In this document: positions 16,733-25,819 of the stretch, in pieces
How the letters are laid out: each line of letters opens with the position of its first letter
How positions within the stretch are numbered: position 1 is the first letter of the stretch
NCBI GenBank assembly: GCA_035495315.1
Contig: DATJGF010000199.1
Span: 1-62,836 of the forward strand
Direction of reading: 5' to 3'
Origin: DATJGF01 sp035495315
Lineage (GTDB): Bacteria; Verrucomicrobiota; Verrucomicrobiia; Limisphaerales; UBA8199
Length of the DNA: 62,836 nucleotides
Notes under the pieces: generated by a model
The model's input: only the letters and a program-made list of their open reading frames with translations
Databases searched by the model: none
Told to the model about the DNA's origin: nothing
Position numbers and translations under genes: made by a program

Positions 16733-19700
16733 TCAGTGGTGCAGCCAAAGGCGTAGTGTGGAGCGCAACTGCTCGGCTTCTACTGGTTTGCAGAGATAAT
16801 CCGACGCGCCGGCAGTGATGCATTTCTCCCGGTCACCTTTCATCGCCTTCGCCGTTACGGCGATAATGGGCAGCTCACCAAATTGGGAGATCTCTCGAAT
16901 GGCTCGAATGGTGGTGTAGCCGTCCATCATGGGTAGCATAATATCCATCAGCACAATGTCGATATCTTGCTGCTCCATGAGCATTTGGATTGCGTCCTTG
17001 CCGTTCTCGGCGGATACGACCCGCATCTTGAACCGCTCCAGCACGCTGGTCATGGCAAAGATATTGCGGATGTCGTCATCTACTACCAGCACTTTCCTGC
17101 CCTCCAGCACGCCATGGTGCAAGTGCTCCAGCATCTTGCGCTGGCGCTCTGGCAGCTTCGCTACGTTGCGATGCAGCAAGAGCGCCGTCTCATCCAGCAA
17201 GCGATCGGGTGAGCGAACATCTTTCACCAGGATGGATTCCGCCAGCTGTTTCAGCTTGGAGGATTCCTCCTCAAGCAATTCGCGGGCGGTATAGATGATC
17301 ACGGGCAAGGTGCGGAATGTCGATGAGTTCTTGATCTGTTCCAATAACTCGGTCCCAGACATATCCGGCAAGCCAAGATCCAGAATGACACAATCATATC
17401 TTTCGGCTTGGATCGCTGCCAGGGCGTCTTTGCCAGTGCCAACCACCGTGGTCTTCACATCCCCGTTGCCGATCAGCTCTTTGATGCTCAAGGTCTGGAT
17501 CTCATCGTCTTCAATCAGCAGCAGATTCTTCACGGGCCGATCGATGAACTGGTTGAGCTCGTCGAAGGCTCGTTGCAGGTGTTGGCGGTTCTCGGTCTTG
17601 GTGACAAACCCCAGCGCTCCCTGCGACAGCATCGGAGCGGAGTCTTCTTCGACGCTGATGATGTGGACAGGGATGTGGCGTGTCGCCAGGTCCACCTTTA
17701 AACGGTCCAGGATTCGCCAGCCGTCTACATCCGGCAGGTGCAAATCGAGGGTGACCGCGGCGGGCTTGAAGTCGCGCACCATGGCCAAAGCGGTCGTGCC
17801 GCGCTGCGCGACGACACCCTTGAAGCCATTTTCGTGCGCCAAGTCCAGTAAGACGCGGGCATACGCCGGATCGTCCTCGACGATCAGAAGCACTTTATCT
17901 CCAACGGCGATAGAAGCCCGGTCGTCGTCAAACACCACCTCGACCGGAGCTGGTTCCGATTCGGTGGCGATGGTGACCTCGCGTTTAATAGCAGGCGGAG
18001 CGGAAGAATCAGTGATCGTCGGTTCCTTTCGGACGGTGCGCATGGGCACATGCGTCTGCGGCAGGAACAACGTAAAGGTGCTGCCCTGGCCCAATGCGCT
18101 GGCCAGGCGAATCTCCCCACCAAGCAAGCGAGCAATTTCGCGGCTGATGGCCAGACCGAGGCCGGTGCCGCCGTATTTGCGGCTGGTGCTGCCGTCGGCC
18201 TGCTGGAACGCCTCGAAGATGATCTGCTGTTTTTCGGGCGCGATGCCAATGCCGGTGTCACTCACCGAGAAGGCAATCACCGAGCGTGCGCGGTTCAACA
18301 CATCATTATCCGGATTCCATCCTTCAGTAACCGGCGCGAGGCTGAAGACCACTTGCCCGCGTTCGGTGAACTTGAAGGCGTTGGAGAGCAGGTTTCGGAT
18401 AACCTGCTCCAGGCGTTGCGAATCGGTGAAGATATTCGTCGGCAGGTCGGGGTCCAAGGCGATCTGGAAGTCAAGGCTCTTGGCTTCCGCAACATGTCGG
18501 AAAGTGCGCTCGACATAATCCTGCAGGTCGCTAAAGCGGAGCGCCGCGATATCGACAGTAACAGTTCCCGATTCGATCTTGGATAGGTCGAGAATATCGT
18601 TGATGAGGCTGAGCAGGTCGTTGCCCGAGGCGTGGATAGTGCGAGCAAATTCGATTTGCTTGGGTTGCAGGTTTCCTTCGGTGTTCTGCGCCAATTGATC
18701 CGCCAGGATAAGCAGACTGTTGAGCGGCGTGCGCAGCTCGTGAGACATGTTGGCAAGGAATTCCGATTTGTACTTTGAGGTAAGGGCCAACTGCTCGGCT
18801 TTCTCTTCGAGCGCCTGGCGGGCTTGCTCCACTTCGGTGTTCTTGCGTTCCACTTCCGCGTTTTGTTCGGCCAGGAGCTTGGCCTTTTCCTGCAGTTCGA
18901 GGTTGGTCTGCTGCAATTCCTCCTGGCGGCTTTGCAGCTCTTTGGCCAGGGACTGCGATTGCTTGAGGAGATCCTCGGTGCGGGTGTTGGCCTCGATCGT
19001 GTTCAGCACGATGCCAATCGACTCGACCAGCTGATCCAGGAATGCCTGGTGCGTAGGGCTGAACCGCTCGAAAGAGGACAATTCCATGACTGCCTTGACG
19101 GCTCCTTCAAAGAGCACTGGCAGGACGATAATGTTTGTCGGCTTGGCCTGACCCAGACCAGAGGTGATTTGAACGTAGTCCTCAGGCGCATGTGTAATCA
19201 GAATGCGTTCCTTTTCGAGAGCCGCTTGGCCGACAAGACCTTCTCCCAGAGCGAACCGGTTGCCGACATTCTTTCGGTTGTGGAAGGCATAGCTGGCGAG
19301 CAGTTTGAGGTACGGTTCAGTGCCATGACCATCCGGTTCGACGGTCTCCTCCTTTGGCGTCTCCATGACATAAAAGACGCCGTGCTGCGCCGTAACGACC
19401 GGCGCGAGTTCCGACAAGATCAGTTTACCCACCGTGAGCATGTCCTTTTGGCCTTGAAGCATCCGGGTGAACTTGGCGAGGTTGGTCTTGAGCCAGTCCT
19501 GCTCGTTGTTCTTGATGGTCGTATCCTTCAGGTTACGGATCATCTCGTTGATGTTGTCCTTGAGGGCGGCGACTTCGCCGCTCGCGTCGACCTGGATGAA
19601 GCGGGTCAGGTCCCCTTTGGTGACTGCCGTCGCGACGTTGGCAATCGCTCGCACTTGGGTCGTGAGGTTGGCCGCGAGCTGGTTGACGTTGTCGGTGAGA

Positions 19701-22700
19701 TCCTTCCAGGTTCCGGCTGCGCCGGGCACGCTGGCCTGGCCGCCCAGTTTGCCCTCGACGCCGACCTCGCGCGCGACGGTGGTGACCTGGTCGGCAAACG
19801 TCGCCAGCGTCTCGATCATGCTGTTGATCGTATCGGCCAGTTCTGCGATTTCGCCTTTGGCCTCCACCAGCAGCTTTCGTTTCAAGTCGCCGTTGGCTAC
19901 GGCGGTGACAACCTTCGCAATGCCGCGCACCTGGTTAGTTAGGTTCGAAGCCATGAAGTTCACGTTGTCGGTCAAATCTTTCCAAGTGCCCGAAACACCT
20001 TTCACTTGAGCCTGCCCACCGAGTTTGCCTTCGGTTCCGACTTCACGCGCGACGCGGGTGACTTCCGACGCAAAAGAGGAGAGCTGGTCGACCATCGTAT
20101 TGACGGTGTTTTTCAGCTCGAGGATTTCGCCTTTGACGTCCACGGTGATTTTCTTCGTAAGGTCGCCGTTGGCAACCGCAGTGGTAACTGCGGCGATGTT
20201 ACGCACCTGTGTCGTCAGGTTCGAGGCCATGAAGTTGACATTATCAGTGAGGTCTTTCCACACACCCGCTAGTCCGCGAACGTCCGCCTGGCCGCCCAGT
20301 TTCCCTTCGCTGCCGACCTCGCGGGCGACGCGTGTGACTTCCGAGGCGAACGAACGCAGTTGGTCCACCATCGTATTAATGGTGTCCTTGAGCTCGAGAA
20401 TTTCACCTTTGACGTCGACCGTGATCTTCTTGGACAAGTCGCCAGTTGCGACGGCGGTGGTGACGGCGGCAATGTTGCGGACCTGCCCCGTCAGGTTCGA
20501 GGCCATCGAGTTGACTGAATCGGTGAGGTCTTTCCAGGTGCCGGCGACACCTTTGACTTCGGCTTGACCGCCGAGTTTGCCCTCGGTACCAACTTCACGC
20601 GCGACGCGCGTCACCTCGGCTGCGAATGAAGAGAGTTGGTCGACCATCGTATTGACGGTGTTCTTGAGCTCGAGGATCTCGCCTTTAACGTCGACGGTGA
20701 TCTTCTTCGAAAGGTCGCCCGTAGCCACTGCGGTAGTCACAGCAGCGATGTTGCGGACCTGGCCCGTAAGGTTTGACGCCATCGAATTGACCGAATCGGT
20801 CAAGTCCTTCCAGGTGCCGGCCACGCCACGAACCTCGGCTTGACCGCCAAGCTTGCCTTCAGTGCCGACCTCGCGCGCGACGCGGGTCACTTCGGCCGCA
20901 AAGGAGGAGAGTTGGTCCACCATGGTATTGATGGTGTCCTTGAGCTGCAAAATTTCACCACGAACATCGACGGTGATCTTTTTCGAAAGGTCACCATTGG
21001 CGACAGCGGTGGTAACTTCGGCGATGTTACGAACCTGGGCGGTAAGATTGCTCGCCATGGAATTGACCGAGTCGGTCAAGTCTTTCCAGGTGCCGGCGAC
21101 ACCTCGCACTTGAGCCTGGCCACCGAGTTTACCTTCGGTGCCGACTTCACGCGCGACACGCGTCACCTCGGCGGCAAACGAGCGGAGCTGGTCGACCATC
21201 GTATTGATGGTGTCCTTGAGCTGCAGGATTTCTCCTTTGACGTCGACGGTGATCTTTTTCGAAAGGTCGCCATTGGCGACCGCTGTTGTCACGTCAGCAA
21301 TGTTGCGCACCTGGGCGGTGAGATTGCCGGCCATCGAGTTGACCGAGTCGGTCAGGTCTTTCCAGGTGCCGGCGACACCCTTCACTTCGGCCTGGCCGCC
21401 GAGTTTGCCTTCGGTGCCGACCTCGCGCGCGACGCGTGTTACCTCCGACGCAAACGACCGCAATTGATCCACCATGGTGTTCATGGTGTTTTTCAACTCG
21501 AGAATTTCGCCTTTGACATCGACTGTGATTTTCTTCGAGAGGTCGCCGTTGGCCACGGCGGTAGTGACTTCGGCGATGTTACGCACCTGCGCGGTGAGGT
21601 TGCCCGCCATTGAGTTGACCGAATCGGTCAAATCTTTCCACGTCCCGGCCACGCCTCGAACTTCGGCCTGGCCGCCGAGTTTGCCTTCGGTGCCGACCTC
21701 GCGCGCGACACGCGTCACTTCTGCGGCAAACGACGAGAGCTGGTCCACCATGGTGTTGATCGTGTTTTTCAGCTCAAGAATCTCGCCGCGTACATTGACC
21801 GTGATTTTCTTCGATAAATCGCCATTGGCCACCGCGGTGGTCACTTCAGCAATATTGCGCACTTGCGAGGTGAGATTGCCGGCCATGAAATTGACGTTGT
21901 CGGTCAAGTCTTTCCAGGTGCCGGCGACGCCTTTGACCTCCGCTTGTCCGCCGAGTTTGCCTTCGGTGCCGACCTCGCGCGCGACACGCGTCACTTCTGC
22001 GGCAAACGACGAGAGCTGGTCCACCATGGTGTTGATGACGTTCTTGATCTGCAGAATTTCGCCGCGCACATCGACCGTGATTTTTTGAGTCAGATCGCCA
22101 TTAGCAATCGCAGTGGCTACTTTCGACACGTCGCGCAGCTGCACGGTCAAATTGCTCGCCATGAAATTGACGTTGTCGGTGAGGTCTTTCCAGGTACCGG
22201 CGACGCCTTTGACCTCCGCCTGTCCTCCGAGCTTGCCTTCGGTGCCAACCTCGCGCGCGACGCGGGTTACTTCCGAAGCAAACGAGCGCAGTTGATCGAC
22301 CATCGTGTTGATGGTGTCTTTGAGCTGCAGAATTTCGCCTTTGACGTCGACGGTGATCTTCTTCGACAGGTCGCCATTGGCAACCGCGGTAGTTACGTCA
22401 GCAATATTGCGCACCTGGGCGGTCAGATTGCCGGCCATCGAGTTGACTGAGTCGGTGAGGTCTTTCCAGGTGCCGGCGACGCCTTTGACTTCCGCCTGGC
22501 CGCCGAGTTTGCCTTCGGTGCCGACCTCGCGCGCGACACGTGTTACTTCCGCAGCAAAGGAAGAAAGCTGATCCACCATCGTGTTGATGGTATTCTTCAA
22601 CTCGAGTATTTCTCCTTTGACATCGACGGTGATCTTCTTGGAAAGGTCGCCATTGGCGACCGCGGTGGTCACGGCGGCAATGTTACGCACCTGGGAGGTA

Positions 22701-23728
22701 AGATTGCCGGCCATGAAATTGACGTTATCGGTGAGGTCTTTCCAGGTACCGGAGACGCCTTCGACTTTGGCCTGTCCGCCGAGTTTGCCTTCCGTTCCGA
22801 CTTCGCGCGCGACGCGGGTAACTTCTGAAGCGAACGAGCGCAGTTGGTCCACCATCGTATTGATCGTATCTTTTAACTCGAGGAACTCACCGCGGACGTC
22901 GACGGTGATCTTCTTCGTTAAATCGCCGTTGGCGACCGCTGTCGTCACCGTTGCCACGTTACGGACCTGTGAAGTGAGGTTTGAAGCCATCAGATTGACG
23001 TTGTCGGTCAAGTCTTTCCATGTCCCCGCGACGCCTTTAACTTTGGCCTGGCCACCTAGTTTGCCCTCCGTACCGACCTCGCGCGCGACGCGGTTGACTT
23101 CCGAGGCGAACGCATTCAGTTGGTTCACCATCGTATTAACCGTTTTGGCCGTGCGAAGGAACTCGCCCTCGAGTTTGCGGCCATCCATTTCCAGGGCCAT
23201 ACTTTGAGAAAGATCCCCTTTGGCCACGGCACCGATGACCCGCGCGGTTTCGCTGACGGGGTGGGCCAGGCAATCGATCAAAGTATTGACGGAGTTGACT
23301 CGTTCAGCCCAGGCGCCCGGCGTGTGTCCGATAGTCAACCGTTCATTAATTCTCCCCTCCTGACCCACCACTCGGCTGATGCGGCTCAACTCGTTCGTGG
23401 AACGCGACATTAAGTCGGCTACCTCATTGAAAGTGTCAGCGACTTTGCCGGCAATGCCGGTCCAGGCCACCGGTAACCGCACTCGGAAATCGCCTTGGCG
23501 TAAAGCCATCAACGCCGCGAGCATTTGTTCAGCATCTAAAGGGCCCCCGGTTGCCCGCTCACTGCCGCTCGTTAATCCGGTGCCTCCGTTGGCCGGCGCC
23601 ATGCCGCGTCGCGAGGGTATCGACCCTGTTTGCCTGCCAGTCGCAACCGACGATTGTATGCTAAGGGCTTCGGTTTTGAGCCTGGTGCCGGTCGGGGGAG
23701 AGGTGACGGGGGTGGATTCTTTCTTCAT
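16733..23728 (-). CDS. Giant poly-HAMP hybrid histidine kinase with three receivers
   Basis: A 2331-residue soluble hybrid kinase. After a Ser/Thr-rich head (1-60) and about 140 residues of divergent HAMP-like sequence, residues about 204-1399 are 13 tandem units of exactly 92 residues; the Trp of GTWKDLTD recurs from residue 237 to 1341 at a constant 92 step. Each unit pairs a canonical HAMP (AVANGDLSKKITVDVKGEI) with a divergent one (VAREVGTEGKLGG). Then: a linker, GAF domain (about 1430-1585), coiled coil (1590-1650), HisKA with His1663 in SHELRTPLN, HATPase (about 1770-1880, GTGLGLAIS), and receivers at about 1944-2060, 2065-2180 and 2211-2328, each with a phospho-acceptor Asp. No membrane helix is seen. 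The layout recalls fungal group III (Nik1) osmosensing kinases, which have far fewer units. It is first in an operon with another kinase and a response regulator. Confidence 0.96.
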   Translation of the reverse strand: MKKESTPVTSPPTGTRLKTEALSIQSSVATGRQTGSIPSRRGMAPANGGTGLTSGSERATGGPLDAEQMLAALMALRQGDFRVRLPVAWTGIAGKVADTFNEVADLMSRSTNELSRISRVVGQEGRINERLTIGHTPGAWAERVNSVNTLIDCLAHPVSETARVIGAVAKGDLSQSMALEMDGRKLEGEFLRTAKTVNTMVNQLNAFASEVNRVAREVGTEGKLGGQAKVKGVAGTWKDLTDNVNLMASNLTSQVRNVATVTTAVANGDLTKKITVDVRGEFLELKDTINTMVDQLRSFASEVTRVAREVGTEGKLGGQAKVEGVSGTWKDLTDNVNFMAGNLTSQVRNIAAVTTAVANGDLSKKITVDVKGEILELKNTINTMVDQLSSFAAEVTRVAREVGTEGKLGGQAEVKGVAGTWKDLTDSVNSMAGNLTAQVRNIADVTTAVANGDLSKKITVDVKGEILQLKDTINTMVDQLRSFASEVTRVAREVGTEGKLGGQAEVKGVAGTWKDLTDNVNFMASNLTVQLRDVSKVATAIANGDLTQKITVDVRGEILQIKNVINTMVDQLSSFAAEVTRVAREVGTEGKLGGQAEVKGVAGTWKDLTDNVNFMAGNLTSQVRNIAEVTTAVANGDLSKKITVNVRGEILELKNTINTMVDQLSSFAAEVTRVAREVGTEGKLGGQAEVRGVAGTWKDLTDSVNSMAGNLTAQVRNIAEVTTAVANGDLSKKITVDVKGEILELKNTMNTMVDQLRSFASEVTRVAREVGTEGKLGGQAEVKGVAGTWKDLTDSVNSMAGNLTAQVRNIADVTTAVANGDLSKKITVDVKGEILQLKDTINTMVDQLRSFAAEVTRVAREVGTEGKLGGQAQVRGVAGTWKDLTDSVNSMASNLTAQVRNIAEVTTAVANGDLSKKITVDVRGEILQLKDTINTMVDQLSSFAAEVTRVAREVGTEGKLGGQAEVRGVAGTWKDLTDSVNSMASNLTGQVRNIAAVTTAVATGDLSKKITVDVKGEILELKNTVNTMVDQLSSFAAEVTRVAREVGTEGKLGGQAEVKGVAGTWKDLTDSVNSMASNLTGQVRNIAAVTTAVATGDLSKKITVDVKGEILELKDTINTMVDQLRSFASEVTRVAREVGSEGKLGGQADVRGLAGVWKDLTDNVNFMASNLTTQVRNIAAVTTAVANGDLTKKITVDVKGEILELKNTVNTMVDQLSSFASEVTRVAREVGTEGKLGGQAQVKGVSGTWKDLTDNVNFMASNLTNQVRGIAKVVTAVANGDLKRKLLVEAKGEIAELADTINSMIETLATFADQVTTVAREVGVEGKLGGQASVPGAAGTWKDLTDNVNQLAANLTTQVRAIANVATAVTKGDLTRFIQVDASGEVAALKDNINEMIRNLKDTTIKNNEQDWLKTNLAKFTRMLQGQKDMLTVGKLILSELAPVVTAQHGVFYVMETPKEETVEPDGHGTEPYLKLLASYAFHNRKNVGNRFALGEGLVGQAALEKERILITHAPEDYVQITSGLGQAKPTNIIVLPVLFEGAVKAVMELSSFERFSPTHQAFLDQLVESIGIVLNTIEANTRTEDLLKQSQSLAKELQSRQEELQQTNLELQEKAKLLAEQNAEVERKNTEVEQARQALEEKAEQLALTSKYKSEFLANMSHELRTPLNSLLILADQLAQNTEGNLQPKQIEFARTIHASGNDLLSLINDILDLSKIESGTVTVDIAALRFSDLQDYVERTFRHVAEAKSLDFQIALDPDLPTNIFTDSQRLEQVIRNLLSNAFKFTERGQVVFSLAPVTEGWNPDNDVLNRARSVIAFSVSDTGIGIAPEKQQIIFEAFQQADGSTSRKYGGTGLGLAISREIARLLGGEIRLASALGQGSTFTLFLPQTHVPMRTVRKEPTITDSSAPPAIKREVTIATESEPAPVEVVFDDDRASIAVGDKVLLIVEDDPAYARVLLDLAHENGFKGVVAQRGTTALAMVRDFKPAAVTLDLHLPDVDGWRILDRLKVDLATRHIPVHIISVEEDSAPMLSQGALGFVTKTENRQHLQRAFDELNQFIDRPVKNLLLIEDDEIQTLSIKELIGNGDVKTTVVGTGKDALAAIQAERYDCVILDLGLPDMSGTELLEQIKNSSTFRTLPVIIYTARELLEEESSKLKQLAESILVKDVRSPDRLLDETALLLHRNVAKLPERQRKMLEHLHHGVLEGRKVLVVDDDIRNIFAMTSVLERFKMRVVSAENGKDAIQMLMEQQDIDIVLMDIMLPMMDGYTTIRAIREISQFGELPIIAVTAKAMKGDREKCITAGASDYLCKPVEAEQLRSTLRLWLHH
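19532..23119 (-). repeat. 13 x 276-bp in-frame tandem repeat (HAMP pairs)
   Basis: The poly-HAMP part of the giant kinase is a coding tandem array of thirteen 276-bp units with no length variation. Many units are almost identical at the DNA level, including silent positions; the fourth unit and the last two are the most diverged. Such an array should be prone to unit gain and loss by recombination. Confidence 0.93.
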
Positions 23729-23870
23729 AGAAGCTTTCGCTCAAGAGGTTCCTGCGCGCGGACATACGTTGGCGGCTGACGGTTTGATCGCCGAGCCACA
23801 CAACCACTTTTGGCCTGCGAGCAGCAAGATATGATGCTGCCCAGTGTCATTCAGCCGCGTTATACCTGAT

Positions 23871-23888
23871 ATAGGGTGTTCACCCTAT
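23871..23888. promoter_or_regulatory. Candidate operator: 8-bp perfect inverted repeat
   Basis: ATAGGGTG-TT-CACCCTAT is an inverted repeat with 8-base arms and a 2-base centre, 142 bases upstream of the giant kinase start. On the minus strand a TATAAC (23859-23864) lies 6 bases downstream, so the dyad would cover the -35 region. This suits a repressor or activator site for the signalling operon. The rest of the 268-base intergenic stretch shows only a run of nine C residues and no gene. Confidence 0.4.
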
Positions 23889-23996
23889 TTCATTGCACTT
23901 GAAATTCGCATTTCATTCAAAACTTAGACTTGAGTTGGGTTAGACGTGGGGTGGCGTTCCCCCCCCAATAAGTTAAAGGTAGACTGAAGTAAAGAG

Positions 23997-25706
23997 CTAT
24001 CTAGCAGCCTCTAAGAGCGCTTGTGCATGCTTGCGTGCGGCGGTGGTCTGTCCACCCAGCATTCGCGCCAATTCTGTCACCCGTTCAGCGCCGCTCTCCA
24101 AGCGCGTGATTTGGGAAACCGTGCGCTCTCCGATGATCTGTTTAGCCGCGACATAGTGAGCCGATGCGGGTGCGGCGACTTGCGGCAGGTGCGTGATGCA
24201 GAGCACCTGCCGTTTGCTGGCGACTTGCCGCATTTTGTCCCCAACCGCATTGGCCGTTTCGCCCCCGACATTGGCGTCGACCTCATCAAACACCAGAACG
24301 GGGACCTGGTCTTCAGCAGCCAGGACCGTCTTAAGGGCGAGCATCACTCGCGCAAGCTCGCCGGAGGAGGCAATGGCTCGCAATGGCTTGGGCGGCTCAC
24401 CAGGATTGGGGGCGAATTGGAAATCGACGGTATCGAAGCCCGAAGCGGTGAATTGCAGTCCGCGTTTGGGGCTCGTCAAGTCTTCACTTGCTGCCTGCTC
24501 TTGTGTGGTCAGGGTGATTTCAAAATGGCTCTGCCTAAATCCAAGATCGGAGAGTTGCTTGGTCACTGCCCGGCTAAGGTGCGGAATGGCTTTGCGGCGT
24601 TTGGCCGAAAGCTCACGGCCCGCATTTAATAATTTGCCCTGGAGTTGGTTTAGTTCGGTGTTGAGACGCGCGAGCTCCTCGTCGCGGCTCTCAAGATTTT
24701 GGAGCTTAAGGCGCGCTTCGTCGCCGAAGGCAATGACTTCACCTAAGCTGGGCCCGTATTTGCGTTTCAGTGACTGGATGCGATTGAGGTGCTCTTCGAG
24801 TTGGGCGAGCCGTTCCGGATCCAAATCAATCTTATCGGCGTAGCGCGACAATTCGTTTTGCAAATCGCGCCACAGGCCCAGACAGTTTTCATGCAAGACC
24901 AGCAGGGAGGCGGCTGATGCATCCAGCCGCTGCAATTCCTGCAAAGTTCGACCCAGCACTCCTGCCTGGGTCAGGAGTGCAGTTTCATTTTCGGCGAGCA
25001 GATCCATCGCCGCACGGCTGAGTTGCAGCAGGCGCGCCGCGTTGCTGGCGCGGCGATGCTCACGCTCGACTTCTTCGTCCATGGTCGGGTGCAGTCCTGC
25101 GCCGGCAATCTCTGCAACCTGGAATCGCAACAGGTCCAATTGCTGCGCATACATTGTTTCATCCACTATCAAGCCCGCTTTTTCATTTTCGAGCGCTACC
25201 CGGCGGCCAACCAAAGCGCCAAAAGTCTCGCGCGGTTCCTCCAGTTTTGCGAACGCGTCAAGAATTGCGAGCTGACGGGCAGGATGCAGCAGGGATTGAT
25301 GTTCGTGCGGTCCGTGGATATCGATCAACCATTCGCCGAGCGTGGCGAGTGTATTGAGCGGGATGGGAGAACCGTTCACAAACTGGCGATTGACCCCCGA
25401 CGTTGCCAAGCTGCGCTTTACTACCAGTTGGTGATCTTCGCAAGGCTCAATCCCATTCTGCTCGAGAAATTCTTTGAGGGGAGTCCGCAGGCTGGAGATG
25501 TCAAATATTGCTTCCACCAGGCAGGAATCTGAGCCGGTTCGAATGAGTGAGCGGTCGGCGCGTTCACCCAGGATGAGGTTCAACGCGCCGATGAGAATGG
25601 ACTTGCCCGCGCCCGTTTCCCCGGTGATCACGTTATAGCCGGGGCCTAATTCAATCGTGAGATCGGCGACGAGTGCGAGATTCTTGATGCGCAACGTTGT
25701 CAGCAT
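23997..25706 (-). CDS. recN: DNA repair protein RecN
   Basis: A 569-residue SMC-like ATPase that acts in recombinational repair of double-strand breaks. It has the N-terminal LTTLRIKNLALV strand, Walker A GETGAGKSILIGAL (about residues 29-42), a long central coiled coil (about 150-370), a signature region GELARVMLALKTVL, and Walker B VLVFDEVDANVGGETA, followed by QVLCITHLPQVA. All are diagnostic of RecN. Length is normal. The gene is divergent from the metallo-hydrolase gene across about 110 bases; I found no convincing LexA box there. It runs in the same direction as the signalling operon but is separated from it by 268 bases. Confidence 0.96.
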   Translation of the reverse strand: MLTTLRIKNLALVADLTIELGPGYNVITGETGAGKSILIGALNLILGERADRSLIRTGSDSCLVEAIFDISSLRTPLKEFLEQNGIEPCEDHQLVVKRSLATSGVNRQFVNGSPIPLNTLATLGEWLIDIHGPHEHQSLLHPARQLAILDAFAKLEEPRETFGALVGRRVALENEKAGLIVDETMYAQQLDLLRFQVAEIAGAGLHPTMDEEVEREHRRASNAARLLQLSRAAMDLLAENETALLTQAGVLGRTLQELQRLDASAASLLVLHENCLGLWRDLQNELSRYADKIDLDPERLAQLEEHLNRIQSLKRKYGPSLGEVIAFGDEARLKLQNLESRDEELARLNTELNQLQGKLLNAGRELSAKRRKAIPHLSRAVTKQLSDLGFRQSHFEITLTTQEQAASEDLTSPKRGLQFTASGFDTVDFQFAPNPGEPPKPLRAIASSGELARVMLALKTVLAAEDQVPVLVFDEVDANVGGETANAVGDKMRQVASKRQVLCITHLPQVAAPASAHYVAAKQIIGERTVSQITRLESGAERVTELARMLGGQTTAARKHAQALLEAAR

Positions 25707-25819
25707 GCTGCGTGTGCCTTCTGAATCTGTCTGGCTGGGAACCTTTCGGCAAAAGAAAAGTGGCGTTTGTGGCTCCGGCTTGCCGCAGGTTTGCCCTGAA
25801 GTTAAGCTGAGCGCCGACG

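Noticed and set aside
19467..23207. Long open frames on the plus strand opposite the HAMP array
   Set aside because: They are antisense shadows created by the 276-bp repeat and its codon pattern; their products repeat every 92 residues and match no family.
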